A stretch of 7,663 nt of DNA from Clostridiales bacterium (GTDB lineage: Bacteria > Bacillota > Clostridia > Christensenellales > CAG-1252). Below, in pieces: positions 1 to 6,100 of this stretch (position 1 is the stretch's first letter; each line of letters opens with the position of its first letter). Below the pieces are notes generated by a model. The model had not been told where the DNA came from, searched no databases, and saw nothing but the letters and a program-made list of their open reading frames with translations. A program made the position numbers and the translations under genes. Where the stretch lies: positions 1-7,663 of the forward strand of contig DMCI01000118.1 of NCBI GenBank assembly GCA_003445835.1. The letters run 5' to 3'.

Positions 1-2126
1 CAGCCGTAGGTCATTTCAAGGATCGGGCGAAGACGCTCGTCCAAATAAACGATCTTGTCGGGATTGTTTTTGTTTTCGATATACTTGGGGATGCTGCTCA
101 TCGGACCCGGACGATACAAGGAGATACCTGCGATAACGTCTTCAAGCGAGGTAGGTTTCAACTGCATCATAAAGGCTTTCATACCGCCGTTTTCAAGCTG
201 GAATACGGAGTCGGTATCGCCCGACGCGATCAGTTTGTAAACTTCGGGGTTGTCGTAGCAGAGTTCGTGGAAGTCGATGTCCACGCCGTGGTTTTGCTTG
301 ATGTAGATCTTGGCTTTGTGCACGTCGGTCAAAGTGACCAAGCCCAAAAAGTCCATCTTGAGCATACCAAGGGCTTCCACCTGATCTTTTGGGTACTGGG
401 TGGTGACCACTTCCCCATTGCGCTGTAAGGGGACGAAGTCACCCACGATCTCCTTACAGATAACGACGCCGGCGGCGTGCATACCGGTGTTACGCGGCAT
501 ACCCTCCACTTTGAGCGCCATATCGAGGACTTTGCGGATGACGGGGTCGCTTTCGTACAGTTGAATGACGTCCGAACTCTTTTGCTCGGGGTGTTTGCCG
601 TCCCTGCCCAAAATGCCTTTGATGGTCATTTTTCCGTTGGCTTCCGGAAGCATTTTAACGAGCTTGTCCACGTCGGCGTAAGGCACGCGATAAACGCGCG
701 CGACGTCCTTGATGGCTTGCTTTGCGGCAAGAGTACCGAAGGTAATGATCCTGGTAACGCGCTCGGGACCGTACTTATCGCGGACGTATTGGATGACCTG
801 TTCCCTACCTTCCATACAGAAGTCGATATCGAAATCGGGGTTGGAAACACGCTCCACGTTTAAGAAGCGCTCAAAGATCAAGCTGTAACGAAGGGGGTCG
901 ACGTTGGTGATACCGATGGCGTACGCGATGATACTACCCACGCCGCTGCCACGTCCGGCGCCGACGGGGATGTCGTGACGGCGGGCGTAATCGATGAAGT
1001 CCCAAACGATCAAATAGTACTCCGCAAAACCCATTTGGATGATGACGGAAAGCTCGTACTCCATCCTCTCTTTGATCTCGTCCGTGATGACGGGATAGCG
1101 CTTGACGATACCTTCGTAGGCAAGGCGCCTAAGGTACTCCGCGGGCGTTTCCCCCGTGGGAGGTACGTAGGGCGGGAACAAGGGCATTTTGAATTGGATG
1201 GTGACGTTGCACTTTTCCGCGATCTCGACGGTGGTATCCAAGGCTTCGGGAAGATTGGGGAACAACTCTTCCATCTCCTCCGCCGTCTTGAAATAGTAGT
1301 ACGGGCCGTTCATACGCATACGCACTTCGTCGTCGATGTAGTGCGCCGTACCGATGCAGATCAAAACGTCCTGCATCTCGGAGTCTTCCTTTTCAACGTA
1401 GTGGACGTCATTGGTGGCGACGAGCTTGATGCCGAGTTCCTTGCCCATCTTGATCAGGTTGACGACCACCTTCTTTTCATCGGGGATCTCGTGATTTTGG
1501 ATCTCGAAGTAGAAGTCTTCGCCGAAAACGTCCTTGAACCACAAAGCAAGCTCACGCGCGCGGTCGTAATCGTCGGCGCGAATGGCGCGCGGAATGATAC
1601 CCGCGATACAGGCAGACAAGCAGATCAAGCCTTCGGAATGGGCTTTGAGCGCCTCGAAATCGATCCTCGGATGATTGTAAAAGCCGTCCACCCAAGCGAT
1701 GGTGTTGAGTTTGCAAAGATTGTAGTAACCGGTGTTGTTTTTGGCAAGAAGGATCAAGTGATAGGTGTTGCTGGTGCGTTCCTTGACTTTAAGATCCTCC
1801 GTCATATAAAACTCGCATCCGATGATGGGTTTGATACGAAGATCGGCAAAACGGTTGAAATCCTCTTCCGACGGGACGATGTCGTCCATCGAAACTTCCT
1901 CTCCCGCCGCCTGACGCTCGGCAAGAAGACGCTTTTTGACCTGCGCTTCAAAGTCGGCTTGCGCCGCGTTGTAAAAATCCACCGCGCCGTACATATTGCC
2001 GTGGTCGGTGATGGCGATGGCGTGCATATTCAAAGAACGCGCCTTGTCAAACAGGCGGTCTATCCTTGCCGCGCCGTCCAACAGACTGAACTCGGTGTGT
2101 AAGTGTAAGTGTACGAAATCCCTCAT
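1..2126 (-). CDS. dnaE: DNA polymerase III alpha subunit DnaE, N-terminal 708 residues (3' end outside window)
   Basis: Catalytic subunit of the replicative DNA polymerase, extending primed DNA in the cytoplasm. The frame is open from an ATG at 2126 to the window edge, giving about 60% of a usual ~1150-residue protein. The PHP domain starts at once with HLHLH (residues 6-10), and all nine expected metal ligands can be placed: H8, H10, D17, H42, E105, H123, C173, D240 and H242. This suggests a metal-loaded, possibly proofreading PHP domain. The palm shows GAGRGSGVGS (389-398), PDFDIDF (430-436, catalytic D431 and D433) and KMDFLGL with the third catalytic acid D592. The start is fixed by GGAGGA five bases or so upstream and by the family N-terminus. 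An unusual charged insertion lies at about residues 56-97. The gene is last in the visible operon, 12 bases after the HPr-like gene. The fingers' end, OB fold and clamp-binding tail are not visible. Confidence 0.97.
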   Translation of the reverse strand, partial: MRDFVHLHLHTEFSLLDGAARIDRLFDKARSLNMHAIAITDHGNMYGAVDFYNAAQADFEAQVKKRLLAERQAAGEEVSMDDIVPSEEDFNRFADLRIKPIIGCEFYMTEDLKVKERTSNTYHLILLAKNNTGYYNLCKLNTIAWVDGFYNHPRIDFEALKAHSEGLICLSACIAGIIPRAIRADDYDRARELALWFKDVFGEDFYFEIQNHEIPDEKKVVVNLIKMGKELGIKLVATNDVHYVEKEDSEMQDVLICIGTAHYIDDEVRMRMNGPYYYFKTAEEMEELFPNLPEALDTTVEIAEKCNVTIQFKMPLFPPYVPPTGETPAEYLRRLAYEGIVKRYPVITDEIKERMEYELSVIIQMGFAEYYLIVWDFIDYARRHDIPVGAGRGSGVGSIIAYAIGITNVDPLRYSLIFERFLNVERVSNPDFDIDFCMEGREQVIQYVRDKYGPERVTRIITFGTLAAKQAIKDVARVYRVPYADVDKLVKMLPEANGKMTIKGILGRDGKHPEQKSSDVIQLYESDPVIRKVLDMALKVEGMPRNTGMHAAGVVICKEIVGDFVPLQRNGEVVTTQYPKDQVEALGMLKMDFLGLVTLTDVHKAKIYIKQNHGVDIDFHELCYDNPEVYKLIASGDTDSVFQLENGGMKAFMMQLKPTSLEDVIAGISLYRPGPMSSIPKYIENKNNPDKIVYLDERLRPILEMTYG

Positions 2127-2130
2127 TGGT

Positions 2131-2136
2131 TCCTCC
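2131..2136 (-). promoter_or_regulatory. Ribosome binding site of dnaE
   Basis: The minus strand reads GGAGGAACCAATG, a near-consensus Shine-Dalgarno sequence about five bases before the dnaE ATG. It starts just after the TAA of the HPr-like gene (2139-2141), so dnaE has its own strong initiation signal inside the operon. Confidence 0.8.
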
Positions 2137-2138
2137 GA

Positions 2139-2375
2139 TTACAAGATGCTTTTGAGATTTTCGATCGCGCGAGCGGCGTCCCTGCCCTCCGCTACGAGGT
2201 AAAGATCCGCTCCCTTTTTGAAAGACAAGGCAATGACGCCCATCAAGCTTTTTGCGTTGGCGCCCTTGTCACGATAAAGAATGCGTACGTCGGAATTGTG
2301 TTTGGCGGCGGTCTCCGCTACCCGTTTGGCAAGCGCGACCGTTAGATCCTTAGACGCGACGATCTTGATTTTCAC
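2139..2375 (-). CDS. crh: Crh-like HPr-family regulatory protein without the PTS histidine
   Basis: A 78-residue HPr-fold protein, close to the usual 85-88. The serine-site motif NAKSLMGV (40-47) is intact, with S43 matching HPr Ser46, the residue phosphorylated by HprK. The phosphocarrier motif GLHARPA is replaced by DLTVALA (10-16): the active histidine is T12 and the arginine is A14. It therefore should not accept phosphate from enzyme I. Bacillus Crh has the same logic (Gln at the histidine position, regulatory serine kept) and also follows whiA, so Crh-like is the best call; orthology with Bacillus Crh is inferred, not shown. The start is GTG at 2375, backed by GGGAGGA six bases upstream, and overlaps the whiA stop as GTGA, indicating coupled translation. 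hprK in the same operon is the likely kinase. The protein is expected to be cytosolic and to act through a partner such as a CcpA-type regulator, none of which is encoded here. Confidence 0.85.
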   Translation of the reverse strand: MKIKIVASKDLTVALAKRVAETAAKHNSDVRILYRDKGANAKSLMGVIALSFKKGADLYLVAEGRDAARAIENLKSIL

Positions 2376-3316
2376 TTTTTGTCCTCCCTCGTTTTCTCCG
2401 CAAGTTCCTTCAGTTTTTGCAAGCGGTGATACAATCCGCTTTTGGTTATCTTCCCGGGCAGAAGCGCCGCAAGTTGCTCAATAGAAACGTCGGGGTTTTC
2501 AATGCGCGCGGCAGCGACTTCGACGATCTCCTTGGGTACGCCGAGGAAACCGCCCGTCCCGTCCCGAAGAGCAACGGCGTCGTTGTACTGGCGGATCGCC
2601 GCCGAAACCGACTTGTCGGTGTTGGCAAGCGCCAAGTTCCCTGCGCGCGCCGTTTTGCCGTCCACGTACTTTTTGACGATCATTTCCTGCAAAACGAGGA
2701 CGCTTTTGTTTGCCCCCATCAAGGCGCAAAAGTCTGAAAGGGTCTGCCCTTTGCGGGTCGCCAAACAATACTTTTCACCTTTTTCCGTCTTGCTCATCAC
2801 GATGTCTTCCTTTTTGAGAAGACCGAGGAAGGCGTCGGCGTCGCTTTCCACCTCAAAGGTGAGTTCCAACCTGAGTCCTTCCGCCGCGCGGGTCAAGTTG
2901 CCCACCGACAAAAACACGCCGCGCACATAGGCTTGTACGTCTTTTGCGGAAGAAAACTTGCTTTTGACGCCAAGATCCAACGAGACGATCTCCCCGCCCG
3001 CGACCTTGACCTTGCCGATATCGGACAAAAGTCCCAAGGCGTGTCTGCCGCGCAGTTCCACTTGGTAAAAACGGTTGCGGCGTTTGTCGTCGGGGTCGAC
3101 GATGCCCACCTCCCCGTGATAATCGTACTTTTCACGCAGATAGGAAGCAAACTCCCACGCCAAAAGATAATCGGAAGAGGAATAGGTCAAATAGTACCCT
3201 TTTTCATCCTTGCCAAGCGCCCCGCCGAAGGTGAGGATGGCGGAAACGTACGCCTCCCTCGCGTCCTCCGCGGCAAGCGCGTGCAATTCCTCTTTCAGTT
3301 GCTTTTCGGTGAGCAT
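2372..3316 (-). CDS. whiA: WhiA-family DNA-binding regulator (divergent)
   Basis: A 314-residue protein, the normal WhiA length. Family architecture is a LAGLIDADG-like N-terminal fold without endonuclease activity plus a C-terminal helix-turn-helix. WhiA is a sporulation regulator in Streptomyces and affects division and chromosome segregation in Bacillus. Seen here: EELHALAAEDAREAYVSAIL (9-28) as the N-terminal helix region, an AYVRGVFLSVGNL segment (129-141) like the second LAGLIDADG half, ANTDKSVSAAIRQ (231-243), and the helix-turn-helix at about 259-305 with RIENPDVSIEQLAALL and KSGLYHRLQKL. The block usually close to RNxxNRxxNCExAN is degraded (residues 219-232). I chose the ATG at 3316 because GAGGTGG lies seven bases upstream and the N-terminus matches the family; a 41-residue upstream extension of this frame lies inside murB and has no such signal. 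The gene overlaps murB by 22 bases and the Crh-like gene by 4. The usual rapZ and yvcK neighbours are missing. Confidence 0.92.
   Translation of the reverse strand: MLTEKQLKEELHALAAEDAREAYVSAILTFGGALGKDEKGYYLTYSSSDYLLAWEFASYLREKYDYHGEVGIVDPDDKRRNRFYQVELRGRHALGLLSDIGKVKVAGGEIVSLDLGVKSKFSSAKDVQAYVRGVFLSVGNLTRAAEGLRLELTFEVESDADAFLGLLKKEDIVMSKTEKGEKYCLATRKGQTLSDFCALMGANKSVLVLQEMIVKKYVDGKTARAGNLALANTDKSVSAAIRQYNDAVALRDGTGGFLGVPKEIVEVAAARIENPDVSIEQLAALLPGKITKSGLYHRLQKLKELAEKTREDKK
2382..2388 (-). promoter_or_regulatory. Ribosome binding site supporting the GTG start of the Crh-like gene
   Basis: GGGAGGA on the minus strand lies six bases before GTG at 2375, inside the end of whiA. It decides the start: the frame has no ATG until residue 45, and the GTG start gives a normal HPr N-terminus. 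Confidence 0.75.
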
Positions 3317-4197
3317 ATCCTTTCCACCTCGTATTGCAGCAAGACGCCGAAGTCGTCCGCCACCTTCTTTCTGACCGTCTCCGCAACGCGGAAAAAATCT
3401 TCCGTTGCGGCGCCGCCCTTGTTTACGATAAAATTGCAATGCTTGGTCGACAGCTCCGCGCCGCCGATCTTAAGCCCTTTCAGCCCCGTTTTTTCCACGA
3501 AAACCGCGGCAGGAACGCCGTTTGCCCGTCGAAACACGCTCCCTGCGGAAGGCTCCCTCGGTTGGGTGAGCCGCCGCCTCTCCGTCATTTGACGCATTCG
3601 GCTTTCGATCGCGACGGGATCGTCCTTTTGCAAACGAAATTTGACGCACAGCACCACGCATCCCTCGGGAAAACTTGACGCGTGCCAGCCGAAACCAAGT
3701 CTTGCCGCGGAAAGGATTTTTATCCTCCCGTCCTTCGATAGCACGACGACCTCTTTAAGCACGTCCGACAGCATTTGTCCGAAGGCGCCCGCGTTGTTAA
3801 CCGTCGCGCCGCCGACTTCCGCGGGGATGCCGCAAGCAAATTCCAACCCCGAAAGTCCGTTTTCCGCCGCCAGTTTTGCAAGACGTGGCAGTTTTACGCC
3901 TGCGTCCGCCGTGATCTCACCGTCGCAGACCCCAATGCCGGAAAGCCGCGTAAGTTTCACAAGCGCGCCCGCGTACCCCTCGTCGGGAAGAAGCAAATTG
4001 CTGCCGCCGCCGACGATTTTGCAGGAAACGTCGCAAGAAGCCAACAGTTCTATCGTCCTTTTGAGCTCTTTGACCGAGCGCGGCAAAAACAAGTATTTGA
4101 CTTTGCCGCCGCTTTTAAAGCTCGTCAACGTTTTGCCGCTGACGTCCCTTTTTACCGTAACGCCGACTTGCGCCGCCCTTAAGATCAAACCGTCCAT
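3295..4197 (-). CDS. murB: UDP-N-acetylenolpyruvoylglucosamine reductase MurB
   Basis: A cytosolic FAD enzyme that reduces UDP-GlcNAc-enolpyruvate to UDP-MurNAc with NADPH, the second committed step of peptidoglycan synthesis. Its 300 residues fit the shorter (type II) MurB common in Gram-positives. FAD-binding motifs: SFKSGGKVKYLFLP (26-39), VGGGSNLLL (62-70) and LEFACGIPAEVGG followed by TVNNAGAFG (118-140). Substrate and catalytic region: PSAGSVFRR (216-224) with S220 as the probable proton-donor serine, LKIGGAELSTKHCNFIVN (242-259), and the C-terminal LLQYEVERI with E290 as the probable catalytic glutamate. The motif normally reading YRxS is WHAS here (171-174), so the conserved active-site arginine is H172. 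The start is ATG at 4197; the ribosome binding site (GGTGAGG, only two to five bases away) is poor and abuts a small hairpin. It lies 39 bases after hprK and its end overlaps the whiA start. Confidence 0.95.
   Translation of the reverse strand: MDGLILRAAQVGVTVKRDVSGKTLTSFKSGGKVKYLFLPRSVKELKRTIELLASCDVSCKIVGGGSNLLLPDEGYAGALVKLTRLSGIGVCDGEITADAGVKLPRLAKLAAENGLSGLEFACGIPAEVGGATVNNAGAFGQMLSDVLKEVVVLSKDGRIKILSAARLGFGWHASSFPEGCVVLCVKFRLQKDDPVAIESRMRQMTERRRLTQPREPSAGSVFRRANGVPAAVFVEKTGLKGLKIGGAELSTKHCNFIVNKGGAATEDFFRVAETVRKKVADDFGVLLQYEVERICSPKSN
3324..3330 (-). promoter_or_regulatory. Ribosome binding site fixing the whiA start
   Basis: GAGGTGG on the minus strand sits seven bases before the ATG at 3316, within the last codons of murB. 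It favours this start over the longer frame beginning inside murB. Confidence 0.65.
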
Positions 4198-4203
4198 ATC
4201 CTC

Positions 4204-4217
4204 ACCGCCTTTGCGGT
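4204..4217 (-). other. Small perfect hairpin just upstream of murB
   Basis: The minus strand reads ACCGC-AAAG-GCGGT, a five-base-pair stem with a four-base loop, directly followed by GAGGATATG of murB. No T-run follows, so it is not an intrinsic terminator. It could shape ribosome access to the weak murB start or mark an mRNA processing point, but a stem this short may be chance. Confidence 0.3.
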
Positions 4218-4236
4218 ATAGTATATGGCGAAAAAG

Positions 4237-5184
4237 TTATTTGCTTGACTTCAAGCGTTCCTCCAGTTCATCGGGAGCGCTGTATCCCATTTGTTTCAAA
4301 CGCAAAGCAGCGACCGCCGCTTCAATGACGACGCAAAGGTTCCTGCCCGCCTTGACGGGGATCACCAATTTGGGAAGAGTCACGCCGAGGATCTCCTCGG
4401 TCGGGTGTTCCGAACCGATACGCTCGTAAGTCTCTCCCTTCTCCCAGTTGACCAATTCCAAAACGCCGTCCACCGACTTGTTGACGCGTACCGCCACCGA
4501 GCCGAACATTCTTTCGACGTTGATGATGCCCACGCCGCGGATCTCAAGCATATGACGGATCATATCGGGGGCGCGGCCGATCAAAAGATCGTTTACCCTC
4601 TTGATGATCACGCTGTCGTCCGCAACCAAACGATGCCCGCGATGGACGAGTTCCAACGCAACTTCGCTCTTACCGATGCCGCTGACACCCGTAAGCAAAA
4701 TACCCATACCCGCAACGTCCACCAAAACGCCGTGCATCGTGACTTCCTCCGCAAGAAGGTTGTCGATAAAAGCGCTGATGGCGGCGCCGATCTTGCCGGT
4801 GATCGCGGTGGTGGTATAAAGAGGCACGCGGTGCTTCTCCGCCGCCGCCTTGAATTCCGGCGTGGGTTTGATATCACGCGCAATGACGATGCAAGGCACC
4901 CCGAGCGAGCACATCTTATCCAGTTTTGCAAACAAAACGTCCTTATTCAAACTGGTGGCGTAACTCATCTCCGCAATACCGAAAACGATCACGCGACTTG
5001 CCGCAAAAAAGTCCTCGTAGCCCGCGAGGAAAAGTCCCGGGCGACAAATGGACGAGGTGGTAAAAGACAGCGTGGCGCCTTCGGGCGCGTAGACGGTCTT
5101 TAACTTAAGCGCTTCGGCAAACGCCGCGGCGTCTACCGAGTGGATGGCTTGCTCTTCGCGGTCTTTGTTGTATCTACCCAGCAT
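4237..5184 (-). CDS. hprK: HPr kinase/phosphorylase HprK
   Basis: A bifunctional cytosolic enzyme that phosphorylates the regulatory serine of HPr/Crh with ATP (or PPi) and removes it by phosphorolysis, releasing PPi; it reads glycolytic state and drives carbon catabolite control. With the ATG at 5184 it is 315 residues, the usual length. The N-terminal domain runs to about 140, with SSICRPGLFLAGY (44-56). The kinase domain shows MHGVLVD with H151 in the place of the conserved histidine, the Walker A GVSGIGKS (166-173), HRGHRLVADD (181-190), the HprK signature LEIRGVGIINV (213-223) and IPVKAGRN (275-282). The frame could begin at a GTG at 5217, adding 11 residues and overlapping the upstream stop, but only the inner ATG has a good ribosome binding site. 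The likely substrate, a Crh-like protein with the serine site intact, is encoded three genes downstream. Confidence 0.96.
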   Translation of the reverse strand: MLGRYNKDREEQAIHSVDAAAFAEALKLKTVYAPEGATLSFTTSSICRPGLFLAGYEDFFAASRVIVFGIAEMSYATSLNKDVLFAKLDKMCSLGVPCIVIARDIKPTPEFKAAAEKHRVPLYTTTAITGKIGAAISAFIDNLLAEEVTMHGVLVDVAGMGILLTGVSGIGKSEVALELVHRGHRLVADDSVIIKRVNDLLIGRAPDMIRHMLEIRGVGIINVERMFGSVAVRVNKSVDGVLELVNWEKGETYERIGSEHPTEEILGVTLPKLVIPVKAGRNLCVVIEAAVAALRLKQMGYSAPDELEERLKSSK

Positions 5185-5190
5185 ATTATA

Positions 5191-5196
5191 CTCCTC
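5191..5196 (-). promoter_or_regulatory. Ribosome binding site deciding the hprK start
   Basis: GAGGAG on the minus strand lies six bases before the ATG at 5184. The alternative GTG at 5217 has no purine-rich Shine-Dalgarno sequence at a useful distance, so the shorter 315-residue HprK is preferred. Confidence 0.7.
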
Positions 5197-5203
5197 GGAC
5201 GGA

Positions 5204-6013
5204 TCAAAGTTCGTCACGCAAAATCTTTTCGATAAGGTCGGCTACGCCCCCTTCTTTGACCGAAGGCAAGACGATATCCGCTTCTTTTTTCAAGGCGGGA
5301 ACGCCGTTTTCCACCGTAGCGCCCAGCCCTGCCGCGCGGATCATCGAAAGGTCGTTTAAGTTGTCGCCCACCGCAACGGTCTCTTCAATGGGGATGCCCA
5401 GACGGTTTGCAAGAGCGATAAGGCAGTTGCCTTTGCCGGCTTTTGCCGACGTAACTTCCAAAAACATCGGGGCGCTTTTTGTGACCTCGGCGTCTTTACC
5501 GAGAAGCGCGGCAAGTTCTTCCATCCTGCCGTCGATCTCGTCAAGTCCCAAAATGGAGATGATCTTGTTGGTCGCAGCCATCTCGGGTAAAAAGGTGCTG
5601 AGCGGGCGCCCCAAATAGGTGGGGGTCACCTCGCAGTAAGCGGCGTAGACTTCGGAAGAGGGGTTCTCCTCCGCGACGTAAAACTCTTTGTCGGCGTAAG
5701 CGTGACAAACGTCGCCGCGCGCCTCGAAAAAGTCCACGGCGATCTTGGCGATCTCGGGCGAAAGCGGAAAGCGTTCCAACACTTCCCCGGTAGACGCTTT
5801 GTAAAGCGCGGCGCCTTGGCAGGCGATCAACTCGTCGTCCGCGCCGATCATCCCCATCTTTTTGCGGATGGACTCAAAAATACGCCCCGTGGCGACCACA
5901 AATTTGCCGCCTGCTTTGCGATATGCGGCGATTGCCTGCAAAACGCGAGGATGGATCTCCGTGCCGTCGTAGATGGTGTTGTCAAAATCGCTTGCGATCA
6001 GTTTATACTTCAT
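5204..6013 (-). CDS. Cof-type (class IIB) HAD-superfamily phosphatase
   Basis: A 269-residue HAD hydrolase, the typical Cof/YidA length. Such enzymes use an aspartyl-phosphate intermediate to dephosphorylate small molecules, often sugar phosphates, nucleotides or flavin precursors; the substrate cannot be read from sequence. Motif I is SDFDNTI with nucleophile D9 and general acid/base D11; the common glycine of DxDGT is N12. Motif II is VVATGR (T42), motif III is the lysine of KAGKGN (K194), and motif IV is VGDNLNDLSMI (216-225, D217 and D221). The large middle insert (about 85-185) is the C2-type cap. The ATG at 6013 has AGAGG six bases upstream. It is the first gene after the promoter at 6043-6072 and ends 19 bases before hprK. 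A HAD pyrophosphatase (PpaX) is linked to hprK in Bacillus, but that enzyme belongs to another HAD class, so a shared role is only a guess. Confidence 0.88.
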   Translation of the reverse strand: MKYKLIASDFDNTIYDGTEIHPRVLQAIAAYRKAGGKFVVATGRIFESIRKKMGMIGADDELIACQGAALYKASTGEVLERFPLSPEIAKIAVDFFEARGDVCHAYADKEFYVAEENPSSEVYAAYCEVTPTYLGRPLSTFLPEMAATNKIISILGLDEIDGRMEELAALLGKDAEVTKSAPMFLEVTSAKAGKGNCLIALANRLGIPIEETVAVGDNLNDLSMIRAAGLGATVENGVPALKKEADIVLPSVKEGGVADLIEKILRDEL

Positions 6014-6042
6014 TTAAGACCTCTTCAAATCGTCTGAATTAT

Positions 6043-6072
6043 ATTGTAACTTATTTTACGGGTACTTTTCAA
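6043..6072 (-). promoter_or_regulatory. Predicted sigma-A-type promoter for the HAD-hprK-murB-whiA-crh-dnaE operon
   Basis: On the minus strand TTGAAA (6067-6072) and TACAAT (6043-6048) are separated by 18 bases; each box matches five of six consensus bases. It lies in the 87-base AT-rich gap between uvrC and the HAD gene, which holds nothing else I can identify. Transcription would start near 6036, leaving a leader of about 20 bases. A second -10-like TATAAT (6038-6043) overlaps it but has no -35 at the right distance. Read-through from uvrC may also occur, since no terminator is evident. Confidence 0.6.
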
Positions 6073-6100
6073 GAGCAAAAAGACACAAAACGCCCGAATT

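Noticed and set aside
975..2102. Long plus-strand open frame of 375 codons
   Set aside because: It lies wholly antisense to dnaE, whose protein is clearly conserved. Its composition is that of a complementary-strand shadow in a GC-ending codon background, and no family motif is visible.
2097..2113. Short tandem repeat of GTGTAA units
   Set aside because: It encodes the conserved HLHLH metal-binding motif at the DnaE N-terminus and needs no other explanation.
4220..4225. TATACT, a possible -10 box upstream of murB
   Set aside because: No acceptable -35 lies 16-18 bases upstream (TTGAAG is 23 bases away), and there is no extended -10 TG. Insufficient to call a promoter.
4291..5103. Plus-strand open frame of 270 codons
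   Set aside because: It is antisense to hprK, which has all its signature motifs. The translated sequence shows no recognisable domain.
5185..5217. Eleven-codon extension of hprK starting at GTG 5217
   Set aside because: No ribosome binding site precedes it, it would overlap the HAD stop, and the inner ATG has GAGGAG at six bases and gives the normal HprK length.
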